Assembly (NCBI GenBank): GCA_029641185.1 | Contig: JAPWGK010000002.1 | Location: 2,790,001-2,854,000 of the forward strand | Reading direction: 5' to 3' | Origin: Pseudofabraea citricarpa | Lineage: Eukaryota > Ascomycota > Leotiomycetes > Helotiales > Dermateaceae | DNA: 64,000 bases | Shown here: piece by piece, positions 1-10,348 of the stretch | Layout of the letters: each line of letters begins with the position of its first letter | Position numbering within the stretch: the first letter of the stretch is position 1 | Program-made: the position numbers and the translations under genes | The notes under the pieces: generated by a model | Told to the model about the DNA's origin: nothing | What the model saw: the letters and a program-made list of their open reading frames with translations, nothing else | The model's database searches: none

Positions 1-843
1 AGTTGTCATTCATAATCGCGATACCACATCCTCCCGACCACAAGCCCAAAATATCCCAATTATAGAACTGGCAACAGACATGATTCCCGTTGTCCCATAT
101 GTCGGGAACCTACTCTAAAATAAATTCACACTAATACCGAGATCCTGGCGCTTAGTCTAATATGTCGTACTGGAAGATGCTTCCGTAAGATACCCTGCGA
201 GCAGCTAACTTTGACCCATGTCAATCGCAATATCTTCAATGCATACGAGACATTTTGGTATGCCATAAGATTTGGTTTGGATGTGGTTCTTATAAGTGTA
301 TCACAGAAAGAAGAGGTCCTCATTTTGTAATTCTTTTCACAATTTGCTTATTCCAGCTTCTTCGCGAACGATGCTTAGTTTTCGATATTCTATCATATAG
401 AGCTCAAATAATGTTTTTCAAGTGATATCTTTCGAGGAGTCCTAAGTTATATGCCAACGGCGTTTCCCTTTTGTGACAAGCCTCGAAGGTCTCGAGGCTC
501 TACTGTTCGGTTTGCAGAGCGAGTAGATCCCAAGGAGTCGCAATTCTCGGCCGAGGGCTAGACGCAGAACCTCCATTCACAGTAGCCCAAATGACCCAAC
601 GAGCATATATACTCACCCGCGACGATTGCCAGCACCATGTGAGTTGACGAGGTGATTCACGACAATGAGGCAAAACACCCACTCACCTACTATGCACCAG
701 CAACCAGCATAAGTATAAATTTCCCTCTTCTTTTTTCTGCGATCTCTTCTTCTTCCCTTCTGTTCTCTGTCGGCATTCTATCTACCTATCTATTTACCTA
801 CCTATTTATCCTAATCTAGCCATAGCCCCATACATTATCAACC
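1..843. other. Upstream region of the RING gene, no gene seen
   Basis: Only short chance reading frames occur here. The last 130 bases look like a promoter and leader for the RING gene that starts at 844: a TATAAAT lies at 714-720 and is followed by a CT-rich stretch and CTAT/CCTA tetranucleotide repeats (about 778-812). The first 700 bases show nothing I can name. Confidence 0.6.
714..720 (+). promoter_or_regulatory. TATA-like box of the RING gene
   Basis: TATAAAT 124 bases before the ATG at 844, directly followed by a pyrimidine-rich tract, the usual arrangement of a fungal core promoter. This is a motif match only. Confidence 0.4.
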
Positions 844-2100
844 ATGTCACAAACCATCAGCTCGCCAACCCTCAACAATAACACCACACGAGGAAATTCC
901 CTTTCCACTTCTCCTTCTGCTCCCTCTCCAGCTGCTCTTCCTCAAGCCGGAGTAAAATGCCCAATCTGCACCGAAGATCTCGTCAACGTAACGACAGTCC
1001 AGCCATGCGGCCACCAGTTCAACCTCGAATGCATCCTAGCCTGGCTCGAGACAACAGGCGCTCGATCGAGAAGATGCCCGATGTGCCGGCACTGGATGCA
1101 GGCACTGTACTACGAGATGCACGACGAAGAGGACGAGGACGAGGTTAGCGACGCGAGCGACGGACGACCTGCATCTGCGGATGGGGAGAGTAGGGAAGAG
1201 AGAGCCGACCGAGAGGGAGAGGACGATGCAGAAACAGGAGCAGATGATACCGAAGCACGCGAAGAAGCAAGACTGCATGAAGAAATGCGGCTGCGAGAAC
1301 TCCGCCAGGGCAGATACGCCAACGATCCAGAATGGGAGCGAGCGTTCGAACTGATAAGCCGCGATGAAGGGCGACGGATCCTAGCACAAGCAGCATGGAA
1401 GTCCCCCCTGTGGCAGGCGACATACATGGAAGCGTGCGCGCGCGATGGCGAGGGTGAGCACTACGTGTACGTGCAGCGAACGCTAGAGCTGAGCATCGAG
1501 CAACGGGGGCTGAAGACGACATCGAGGCTGAAGCGAGAGCTGAAGATCGAGCGGAAGCGTATCGAGACGACCGGGAGCGTGGGACCCTTTCAAGCCATGG
1601 GCTCAAGGCACGACGTCTCCGTCTCCCTCGAGGAGGCAGATCGCATTCTGGCGCGCTGGCCGCAGGGTGGCAGGAGCGACGATCCCAAATGGGGCTGCTA
1701 TGCGGGCGTCGCTCTGGATCCCGTGCGGAACCTCGTCGCGTCGTGGGAGAAGTGGATTTACGTAGAGAGGTGCCCGGAGTCGCCTGGGAGCATCACCTTG
1801 ACCTGGCATAGGATCCTCGAGGAGACGGGGCCCGCTGTCGAGAGACCCGTGGATCCGTTTCCTGTCTTCCGCCACACGCGTGTGGGCTTGCGGGGCGAGG
1901 CGCGTGAGTGTAGAGACGAGATACAGGCCTGTCTGGACTGGCTGAGGATTAGAGGAGAGCCAGAGGCGGATCATGCTCTGGAGGAAGGGACGACGAATCT
2001 TCTGGAGCCGTATGATAGGAGTTATCAGTGTGGGTATTGTGGTCTAAATCATAGGCATGGAAACTGTCTACTTCCTTGGGGTGGCGTCGACAGACGTTGA
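844..2100 (+). CDS. RING-type zinc-finger protein, probable E3 ubiquitin ligase
   Basis: Single exon, 418 aa, ATG with A at -3. A RING domain lies at residues 39-81: Cys39, Cys42, Cys55, His57, Cys63, Cys78 and Cys81 are in register, with the central motif CGHQFNLECILAWL. The fifth zinc-ligand position, normally Cys or His, is Asn60. Residues about 95-150 are strongly acidic and Glu/Asp/Arg-rich. Near the C-terminus a CGYCGLNHRHGNC motif could bind a second zinc; it is close to, but one residue shorter than, a CCHC knuckle. RING proteins of this kind transfer ubiquitin from an E2 to a substrate; the substrate is unknown. The gene is convergent with the FLVCR-like transporter downstream. RING assignment is firm; E3 activity is inferred. 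Confidence 0.85.
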   Translation: MSQTISSPTLNNNTTRGNSLSTSPSAPSPAALPQAGVKCPICTEDLVNVTTVQPCGHQFNLECILAWLETTGARSRRCPMCRHWMQALYYEMHDEEDEDEVSDASDGRPASADGESREERADREGEDDAETGADDTEAREEARLHEEMRLRELRQGRYANDPEWERAFELISRDEGRRILAQAAWKSPLWQATYMEACARDGEGEHYVYVQRTLELSIEQRGLKTTSRLKRELKIERKRIETTGSVGPFQAMGSRHDVSVSLEEADRILARWPQGGRSDDPKWGCYAGVALDPVRNLVASWEKWIYVERCPESPGSITLTWHRILEETGPAVERPVDPFPVFRHTRVGLRGEARECRDEIQACLDWLRIRGEPEADHALEEGTTNLLEPYDRSYQCGYCGLNHRHGNCLLPWGGVDRR

Positions 2101-2500
2101 GATTGGTATAAAAGGTTAATGGATAGAACTTAGCGTAGCGTAGTCGTATATAAAAGTACTGTTTCTCTCGCTTCGCTACACAGCAACTCAAGAATTAAGC
2201 GAGCAACTGGTCGTCTCACGTAATACAAACCTGGAAGCGCGAGCATTGATAGTCATGCTCAACCGTATCAAGCCAGCTCTATGAATAATCAAAACGGGTA
2301 CATTTTACTCTAGAGTCTGAATCACACTATCTAAGGCGATATCCAATATGTCTTATTATAAATTCAACGTTCTCCTTCGGCAAAGCTCTCTCACACTCTT
2401 TCAAGTCTCAGAGCCAAATGAAGAAGTTATTATTCGCAAAATAAGCCAAAACCCAGTACATATGTAATAAACCCAAAAGCCCATCCCATCCCATCCTATT
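2101..2500. other. Convergent 3' intergenic region
   Basis: The shared 3' flank of the RING gene (+) and the FLVCR-like gene (-). It is moderately AT-rich, and I see no gene or structure in it. Confidence 0.5.
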
Positions 2501-4388
2501 CTATCCTACAACCCCATGATCCCCATTCCCGTTCCCATTCCCATTCTCCACATCCCTCCTAGCAGCAAGCGCCCTATCGGCCTCGACGCGCCTCATGCTA
2601 ACCTTCTTGGCACGACCACAACACCCGAGCGCCAGTGGGAGAGGGACGACGACGCAGGCGAGAACGGCCTGGAAGATCAAGGCTTTGTACATGTTTCCCG
2701 GTGGTCGCGAGGTCCCATCATCAGCTGTGCCATCACTCTCGCCGCCGGCCTTCAAGGCATCCGAGATCAAGATAAAAATACCACCAAACAATTGGCCGCC
2801 AGACCAGCAGATGGTGCTGGTGACCTCTGGAGAGACCGGGTGGGTAATCTCGATGAGGTATTCGAGCACGACTGGGACGAGACTGAAGGATGCAGCGCCC
2901 AAGATGGAGAGGATGGCGTCTACGGCACCGAGCCCACGTGTGCTGGGCGCCCAGACAAATGCTAGGTAACAGATGGCGATTATTGGCACTTGCAGCTTGA
3001 TGGCGAAGAGGTAAGATTTGGTGCGGTCAATAATTGGAGATGTCACGGCAGATGTGACGAGACCAACTACAATCAACAACGCTCCAGCTATACCTGCATC
3101 AGTTTCAGAGAAAGAATATGGCGAGAGGATCTGGTTGATCAGAGACGAGATGCTGTTGAAGAGGGCGACATATATGATGAAGGGAATCATAATCATGTAG
3201 AATTCTGGAGAGGAAAACAAGAACCGGAGCGAGGGTAACAAAGGCTGCTTTGGATGGGTCGCGGAGTGAGAACATGGAGTTGGTGGATGTGGCGGAATGA
3301 AGAATGAGGGAATGGTTGCAACAGAAGACTGAAATGTGTTAGTCTGGTCTCAAGCAAAATGGCGGGAGAACATACAATGATAGAGATATATAACACCATA
3401 TTTGGGATATCCTTCGGCCCATCTGCCCAAAACGGGTTGATCAACTGAGCCAATGCACCACCCAATGGATTTGCCAGACTCATAATAGCCGTAGCAGCAA
3501 CTCTACCACTGTTCGTGAACCACAAATCAGAGTATCTCGTTGGAGCAGCCAGGACGAAAGGCTGAGCCAACCCAGTCAAAATCTGACCGAACATAACGCC
3601 CCCAAAGGCACCGTGGGAGCCTGATCTTGTCGCACCATACCTGATCCAATTACCAAGCAGGAGGAGCACGGAAGCAATCACAATGGCGCGCTTGGGACCA
3701 TGATGATGCAAGACGTGAATCGTGAGGGGCGATATAGCGACGAATGCAAACAAGAAACCTGTGCTAAGCCAGTTGATGGCTGTCTCAGAGACATCATAAT
3801 ATTGCGCCGCAGTTGTCGACGAGGCTGAGAAGGAAAGCCACTGTTGAGAAAACCAATTAGCATTTTGACTTGCAGATGGGGAGGCTCAATAGAACTAACA
3901 TCCCAGCTGACGATGATATTCAATAGCACGAGCTGCACAAGCCCAAACCACCTCCTCTTGTAGACTTTATATTCCACGGTTCCGATATCCACAGTCCCGG
4001 CATCCTCCTCTCCGTCCCCTCTCCCTCTCCTATAATCCACAGCCTCGTCTTCTTCTAATAGATCATCATCACTCCGTACTTCTTCTAAAGCTTCACCCCC
4101 ACCGTACCCGTCTGTTGCCGTGGCTGCGGTACCGTTCGTCTCCGTCGTCCTGAGCTTGTCGCTGCCGTTGGAATTGGCTTTCGAATGTGCTTTCGCAGCC
4201 TTGCGCTTCAGTGGGCGCATAATGGTCCACCCAGGCAGTGTATCTTCAATCTTGGCCTCTTTCTTCTCGTGCACAGAGCTCGGCTTCTCTACAATCGTGT
4301 CATTTGTCGAGCCACCTTTTGTCTGGCTATTCGTGGACTGTGGTTTCTCGGTCGCAATCGATTCGCGATTAGGGATATCGGACCCCAT
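2501..4388 (-). CDS. FLVCR-like major facilitator transporter
   Basis: Three exons: 4388-3900, 3840-3376 and 3328-2501, each a whole number of codons, giving 593 aa. Introns of 59 and 47 nt start GTTAGT and GTATGT and end CAG. The first about 145 residues are hydrophilic and rich in Ser, Thr, Lys and Glu. The membrane part opens with [18 protein letters not shown] and continues across the first splice as VSWDWLSFSA...AAQYYDV...INWLST, the typical start of the FLVCR/DIRC2 branch of the MFS. About 12 hydrophobic segments follow. Animal FLVCRs move heme or choline/ethanolamine; the fungal substrate is unknown. A basic, Gly/Asn-rich tail follows the last helix. Confidence 0.85.
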
Positions 4389-5004
4389 GTTGTCGGGTAT
4401 CGACGCTAAGCTTCACTCGCTGTAGTTAAGGTTCATGCTTATACCGTCTTGATTAAGTGCAGGAGGATAGTGTTTTCATAATCCCCAGGCCTCAGCACAA
4501 TGCGCTTGTCATTTCAGTGCAGAGGGTGTTGTGCTCTTGTAGGGAGGCAACTCCATGAGGGGGTAGGATGGCTGTTGATAAGACACAGGACCATTGTTCG
4601 GGGTCTTGTCTGCTCTAGGCTTGGTACGTAGGTGCCACAGGCTAATTGACTTCATTCCGGTTCACTGCCCCTGGTCTGCATTACCTGAAAGTCGCAGGAC
4701 CACCTTTCTCTAATTCTTATTGCTGGAGTGATGCCGCTCGTGCTTTGCGGTGTCTATAAAGAGCATGCACCTGATAAGCAAGCTTTCACATGACTGACCG
4801 AGGTCAAAATCGGAACAAGGCACCATCTAATTGCTTTTGGCCCTATACTACATGCAATGCGACGAAAGGAGATCTGGTAATGCTGTAGTACAAGAACAAA
4901 GGATCGCGGTGTAGAAATTTGTACAAGCGTCTCTCTCCAACGTCCCCCACCCCCATCATTCAGTCGTCCATAAAATTACGATAATGTCTAGTAGAGCTCA
5001 TACT
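4389..5004. other. Promoter side of the FLVCR-like gene and 3' flank of QCR6
   Basis: No reading frame or repeat of note. It holds the 5' region of the transporter (minus strand) and the 3' untranslated side of QCR6. Confidence 0.45.
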
Positions 5005-6093
5005 CTACTTCAAAGCGGCCCAAAGCTTTGGTGCGGCGCACTGGTTTGCGCAGTGAGCAAGGTGGAAGACTAAGTGATTTGGTCAGTAAAGGTCAAAACG
5101 GCGGCTGGTATATTTCTTCTTGTAGAGCAGTTCTCACAAGAGATAGCTGAAAGATGTAGTTTTGCAATTAGAGGTTTACTCACATTCCTCAACGCAATCC
5201 TCACTTGGTCCTTTGTTGTCCTCGTCATCTGCGGCAGCAGTAACACGCTCAACACACTCGTCGAAGTGGTGCTTTGCTGGACGGCAGCCACTTGATTCCT
5301 TGCACTCTATTTTCATTGTCAGTCCTTGATGCAAAATTCAATGTATGATGGCCGCATAGATGTCCACAAAAGTACGACTCCACTCCCCCAGGCTTGCTTT
5401 CCCCCACCATATCCATTTCTAGACTGCCCAGAATGGCCTCAAAAAGAAATCATAGCAAGCCCATTTGTTTACATCCGCTTGAATGAATTCGAATGTTGCT
5501 CGTTATCAGGTGTCCGCAACTTAGTCCTTTGCAAAATGCACAGGTGGAATTTCCAGATAACCCAGCGTTCCTCCCAAACCTAGCCCAAACAGAATGAAAT
5601 ATCGACTCACCTTCTGTGAACTTCTCTTGGGGATCTTCCAATTCCTCCTCCTCCTCCTCTTCTTCCTCCTCATCCTCATCGACACCCGAAGCGTCCTTTC
5701 CGCTCACTTGGTCGTCATCGCCGTCCTTCTTGTCAGGTGTAGGTGCCGAATCATCCTAGAGAAGTCCAAACGATTAGCGTCCAGTTCAAGTCTTCAATTG
5801 GTAGTTCGAAGGGTTGACAATGGCGATTCCTAATGCCGCCACGCCGGATCCGCTCCGCCATTTCCTCAACGACTCCAAACCAGCAGGCTGGCGCTCTGAA
5901 AACGCCCCTCCTTGCAACCCAGGACTTTGTCGGGTTTGTAGAGAATAAAAAGATCACGTACGATGGCCTCTCCCTCGCCCTTGTCGCCCGATCGTGCGGG
6001 TGTGCTGTCTGTTCCTGATCCACCCGAGACTGCCTCTGCCTCAGCAGTGGACCACGGCGTAGCAGCAGCTACGAAATCGGCAAAGAATCCCAT
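5005..6093 (-). CDS. QCR6: Ubiquinol-cytochrome c reductase hinge subunit (complex III subunit 6)
   Basis: Four exons: 6093-5962, 5755-5611, 5306-5184 and 5069-5005, giving 154 aa. All junctions keep frame. The N-terminus MGFFADFVAAATPW is the usual fungal QCR6 start; no in-frame ATG lies upstream, only a TTG at 6138. A run of about ten Glu residues in the middle is the acidic hinge that helps cytochrome c dock. The conserved C-terminal half reads CKESSGCRPAKHHFDECVERV then EDCVEEFFHLAHCANQCAAPKLWAALK, with the paired cysteines that form the disulfide-linked helical hairpin. It works in the intermembrane space at the mitochondrial inner membrane. Introns of 206, 304 and 114 nt make up over half of the gene, and the last exon is only 65 nt. 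Confidence 0.95.
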
Positions 6094-7002
6094 CTCGAAG
6101 TCGGTTTGCGTGAAGATGATGTCAATTGGCTCACTCAATGGGCCGAGGAGTGATACTGATGGCTGATGACTTGCTATGGGGAAGAAGTTGTCAACCTCCC
6201 GAGCCGAATCTCGAAAATTGAGCTAAGCTGTATGCACGTGATCATGGGCTTCTCCACCAATCGCGCGCAAGGCATTTGCGAGGACTGATATTCCGGCCAT
6301 TAAATTGATGTATTGTGGAAAAGGAAGAAAGTTTTGTTGTATTTTCCATACTCCAGAGTTGCGTCTTCAATACTCTTCAGCATTTGAAATATCTAGCTTA
6401 CTATTAACATATATCGTCGAGTGAAATATCATCTGTCTATTTATATTCCATGACGCGAATATGACCACTTCTGATACCTCACGATGCGCTGAATAATAAT
6501 TAATCAAGATATAGCTGGGTGTTTTGACATATATCAAGGCAAAAAGAGACTTTCCATATCTTCTAAAAATAACGAATCCCTAGTCAAAACCATTAGCAGC
6601 ACTTGTTACCTAAGAGGAAAGTGGCCCAGCTGCTTCTAGCCCTTCAATCAACTTCCAATAAAATGTACCTGACTCGGCGTACATCGACCTACATATCCGA
6701 GATATTTCTACAGCAGAGAGAGCACGAAAAGGTCCAAGCTCTCAAGGCCATGCATGCACTTCGATCACAAGACCATCAGATAAGACTGGACTAAGATGGG
6801 GTGACTGTACGGTTTTCATTAATGTGCCGTAAGACGTAGAATGTATCTTGTAAGGAAATTCGTAAAGTCGTTAATCTATATCCTTTATAGGTAGACTTGA
6901 AACCACGCTGTGCACACAATCCTTCCATGCCCAAGACCAGCTCCCAGTGGGTATGAACGCCTTTTACCTGTAATCCCACCCTGAAATAAAATAACTAGCT
7001 GA
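6094..7002. other. Intergenic region upstream of QCR6
   Basis: Contains the QCR6 promoter (minus strand) next to 6093 and the 3' flank of the WBP2-like gene near 7002. The 6,300-6,600 part is AT-rich. No gene is supported; the short frames at 6603-6979 lack any family signal. Confidence 0.5.
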
Positions 7003-8011
7003 TCACGTTCCTGAGCCTCTTCGACTCTCGGCCTCGTCTCTTAATCTTTGATCCAAGTCAATGCCAACCGCTTGGATCTGTGCTTCCTCATATCCTGGCG
7101 GAGGTTCATCAGGAGCGGTGAAAGATTCTTCTTTGGGTGGCTGACTTCCACTTCTGCTCCCTACACCTTCCACGCCACTGTCTCTTGGTGTGGCAATAGC
7201 ATGTGTGCGAGGCTCGGGGTCTCTGGCTGCTTCGTAGGCTGGCAGCTGTTCCAAATGCACATTCGTGAGGTCCAATCCATTAGCTTGTCCCGTGCGTCCA
7301 TTTTCGCGAGCAACCATATAAGCCTGGTATAATCGTTCTTTTACCTGCTCAAAAGTGGAATGATAATCGTAAGCTCCACCCTCGCGGAAAGTCATTCGTA
7401 GCTCGACAGTCGGGTGGGCTGAGGGTATATTCCCGCCGGGCACCGGCTTGCAGAGAGCCGTCCAGTAATTTGCTCCGAAGAATGGGGCCCGGACGTAGGT
7501 GTCCTGCAGATTCAGGATTGGGGAAGAGAAAGACTGGAGGTCGGGTGTTGGAGAAGCGGGCATGTAAACTATCTGTTCCCAGCGTCAGTAAATCGATCCT
7601 GTCCCAAGGTACTGGTCGGCTCCAGCGCAGGACAAGAACACACCCTCTGGTTTGTGATGTAGACCACACCCGCATCGCTCTTTGCCGTGAAGGGCTGGGT
7701 GCCCGGGAACTTGTTGGGCGTCGTTATTTCGAGACTCGTGCGTGGCGGCGAGGTATAGAGTGTGCGTTCGTTTGGCAGCTTGACAAAGGACTCGTTGGGG
7801 CCGGTCATGACCCAGCTTTTGGCACGAGCTTCTTTTAGTGACTGCTGAGCTAGCTGAAGGGAAAGGGCATGCTGTTCTTGGTGAAATTGATACATGGGGA
7901 CGGCGTGGATGTGGGTAAGAACATGAGAAGAGGATTTGTGGTGGTGTGATGGAGAGGGCAAGAGGAAAATAATTGTGTAGTTGGAGAAAAAAGGCCTTAC
8001 TTTATCGACAT
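7003..8011 (-). CDS. WBP2-like GRAM-domain protein with PPxY motif (UPF0664 type)
   Basis: Three exons: 8011-8001 (11 nt), 7815-7644 and 7572-7003, giving 250 aa. The spliced start reads MSINWVM, the conserved beginning of the family, followed by FVKLPNERTLYTSPPRTSL, VVYITNQR|IVYMPASPTPD and APFFGANYWTA, a GRAM/PH-like fold over residues about 5-120. Near the C-terminus PPGYEE is a PPxY motif of the type that binds WW domains, as in human WBP2. The first exon is inferred from family similarity and uses an AAG acceptor; a model starting at the ATG at 7895, which reads straight into the GRAM region, cannot be excluded. Its role may be as an adaptor for Nedd4/Rsp5-like ligases (inference). Confidence 0.8.
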
Positions 8012-8510
8012 CTTGAGAAGCTGCAGAAGGCCCAAAAGGGTGCAGATGCTGTAGGTGAGGGGATCTACCAGCGGCCGGTACAGTATTCGATAAGAAGTGG
8101 GTCGAGGGACTGCGAGATAGAGCTGGGTTGGCACCGGCAAGCTGTTTCGCAAGAGAACGGGCGACGGGAACGATGCTTGGAGCTTTGGAACTTGGGTTGG
8201 GGTTGGGGTTGGTGTGGTGTGGTGTGGCTCGGTATGCGATATGCAAGCAGGTTGCAGGCAGGCAGGCAGGTAGTGTCGTAGTGTAGGTAGCAGGCTCGCA
8301 GGTTGCAACTTGCAAGGTGTAAAGTGTTCGAGAGGTGTGTTAGAGAGTTTCCAAGAGTGCTTATGCTGCTGAATGACTAGAAGGTACATACAGTAGTTTC
8401 GAGTGCGGGGGCAGGCGTCGGCGAAGGGCCGGATTGGCTGGGAATGGGGGCTGGCTGTAGGTTGTCGGTACAGTACTGGGATTGCTGGAGAAGATTGGGG
8501 GGGTTGGTTG

Positions 8511-8541
8511 GTGTGTGTGTGTGTGTGTTAATGTGTGTGTG
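8511..8541. repeat. GT microsatellite
   Basis: Alternating GT from 8511 to 8528, then TAA, then GT again to 8541, in the intergenic region. Confidence 0.9.
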
Positions 8542-8812
8542 GGAGGTTGATGGGGGTGGTAGAATAGAGGTTGTGCACAAGGAACTGTGCTGTATGTACA
8601 TGTACTTTGGAAGCAGTTCGAGTCAGCGCCAGAAGCGCGCTTTACTTAACAATCCATTCCAGCTGGTGGCGTCGGTTCCTCCCGTGCGTCATTCGTCCCT
8701 CCACGTGAGTTTGTACAGATGTACCTGTGTACGTAGTACAGTAGGTACTTGGCTTGGGTACGTACCCAGGTGACATATATACATGTAGGTATATTATATA
8801 GCATGGCCACCT

Positions 8813-8834
8813 CACATCACATCACATCACATCA
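8813..8834. repeat. CACAT tandem repeat
   Basis: Four copies of a 5-base unit CACAT in the intergenic region upstream of the RraA-like gene. Confidence 0.85.
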
Positions 8835-9529
8835 TACTGTATCATATCCCATCACATCTACAGTAGAACAATACTGTATGCAGGGAAGCAGATCGCCACT
8901 TTGACCCCCTACTGTAATCCCCAACCCTCTGGCCCTCTGACCCTCCCTTCTCTCTTCCCCTTCGGCTACAACCTTTTTTGACTTCATCCAGAGTCTGTTA
9001 GAGTCTGTTAGACCGCCGCCGCACCACGGCAGCTTCCCTCTGCCCGCATAAGCGTACGTCGGCATCTGCACACAGAGCGACGGCATCCCTGCTGGCTGGA
9101 TCGGTTGCTTTTGCCCGGATGAGCATGTTCCTTGGAGCTTGCTGAACCCTCTCGACCTCTGAACCTCTGAACCATCTGATGCTGCGACTTTAGCCTTTGC
9201 CATCTCTCACATCTCCCGTCCAAAGCCTCCACCAGCTGAGCTCATTATTGGCTTTGTGGGTTGGGCGCCGGTGCTTCTTTCCTTCTTTCTGCTGTCATCT
9301 CACCATGCCAAAGCCACAAAGGTTGAAATGCCATCTTGGACACCGCCGTTTGTCGTGGCCGGCCAAGTCAAGCTTTGCTTTGCTTTGCTTCGCAACTGAC
9401 TTCCAACTTTCTGAAGGACCTTCGGCGCAAATCGGACCGAGTGGTTCAAGCCGCAGAACTAAATCATGTGATTCCTCAGTGACCCCTCCCGGGTTGACAG
9501 GTAGGTTAGACGGCAACTCTGAGCAAGCC

Positions 9530-10348
9530 ATGTTATCTCAAGCCTGTCGTCGTCTACGTTCCCCCATTCCATACCGCGGCAGTAGTACTCTGCTACACAA
9601 TATTTCTCTTCGAGCTTCTACTAAACCATTTCAGTCGTCACGGCACATGATGACGGCTGTATCTATGCCCGCCAGCCAGTTGCAAGCTCTGAAAAGGTAC
9701 ACGGCATGTGATATTGCAGATGCGCTTCTGAAATTGAAAGTTCCTGGCTCGGGGTTTCTGCCCGACCTGAGTATCTATCCTCCTTCGTCAGGTGCTGGCG
9801 GGGAAGAAATCACTATTGCACCTGCGTCAACGGTACTGTTCGTGCCAAAGAATAACTCGGATGTGTCTCGATATGGCTCGGCGAACATACCATCCGGCAA
9901 ACACTGGGTTGACCTGACACAGCCTGGTACTATCGTCGTGCTCTCACAGCCTGAGGGCCAGAAGAATGCTATTCTGGGAGGAATCATGGCTCTGAGAATG
10001 AAGAAACTAGGAGCTCAAGGTGTTGTAGTCAGTGGAAGAGTGAGAGATATGGTTGAACTTGGAGCAACGGGCCTACCAATCTGGGCTCGAGGGTCTTCCA
10101 TAGCGGGTGCTGGAGCAGAATCGACTCCGCATGCCATTGAGGTTCCCCTGACCATTGATGGGACTGAAGTCACACCAGGAGATCTTATCTTTAGCGACCG
10201 CACTAATGGGGTTGTTGTTATACCAAAAGATAAAGTCGATGCTGTGGTTGAGATGTTACCAAAGATAGTAGGGGACGATGATCGGGTAAAGGAAGAAGTC
10301 GAGAATGGCATGAGTGTGCAGGAGGCGTTCAAGAAACATAGAGGATAA
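9530..10348 (+). CDS. RraA-like / HMG aldolase-type protein, probably mitochondrial
   Basis: From the ATG at 9530 this gives 272 aa in one exon. The frame is also open upstream (ATG at 9305), but that part is not family-like. The first about 40 residues (MLSQACRRLRSPIPYRGSS...) are basic and Ser-rich without acids, as in a mitochondrial targeting peptide. The family core begins ACDIADALLKLKVPGSGFLPD and contains GQKNAILGGIMALRMKKLGAQ and VVVSGRVRDMVEL; the RD pair corresponds to the substrate-binding Arg and metal-binding Asp of RraA-type aldolases. The usual Asp before the Gly of that loop is Ser here. Relatives (for example yeast YER010C) cleave 4-hydroxy-4-methyl-2-oxoglutarate or decarboxylate oxaloacetate. 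Fold assignment is firm; substrate is not known. Confidence 0.85.
   Translation: MLSQACRRLRSPIPYRGSSTLLHNISLRASTKPFQSSRHMMTAVSMPASQLQALKRYTACDIADALLKLKVPGSGFLPDLSIYPPSSGAGGEEITIAPASTVLFVPKNNSDVSRYGSANIPSGKHWVDLTQPGTIVVLSQPEGQKNAILGGIMALRMKKLGAQGVVVSGRVRDMVELGATGLPIWARGSSIAGAGAESTPHAIEVPLTIDGTEVTPGDLIFSDRTNGVVVIPKDKVDAVVEMLPKIVGDDDRVKEEVENGMSVQEAFKKHRG

Larger units (their letters stand above)
8012..9529. promoter_or_regulatory. Divergent promoter region between WBP2-like and RraA-like genes
   Basis: About 1.5 kb with no convincing gene. It holds a GT microsatellite (8511-8541), a very dense run of GTAC palindromes (about 11 copies in 8467-8765), CACAT tandem repeats (8813-8834), further TACTGTA-type motifs to about 8915 and a TTTGC repeat near 9372-9391. 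Both flanking genes start into this region, so it should hold both promoters. Confidence 0.5.

Noticed and set aside
1036..1606. Long minus-strand frames (80-153 codons) opposite the RING gene
   Set aside because: Shadows of the Arg/Glu/Asp-rich coding strand; Ser/Arg/Leu composition and no family signal.
9305..9529. N-terminal extension of the RraA-like protein from the ATG at 9305
   Set aside because: Sequence is Cys/Ser/Pro-rich and not family-like; the ATG at 9530 begins a plausible mitochondrial presequence.
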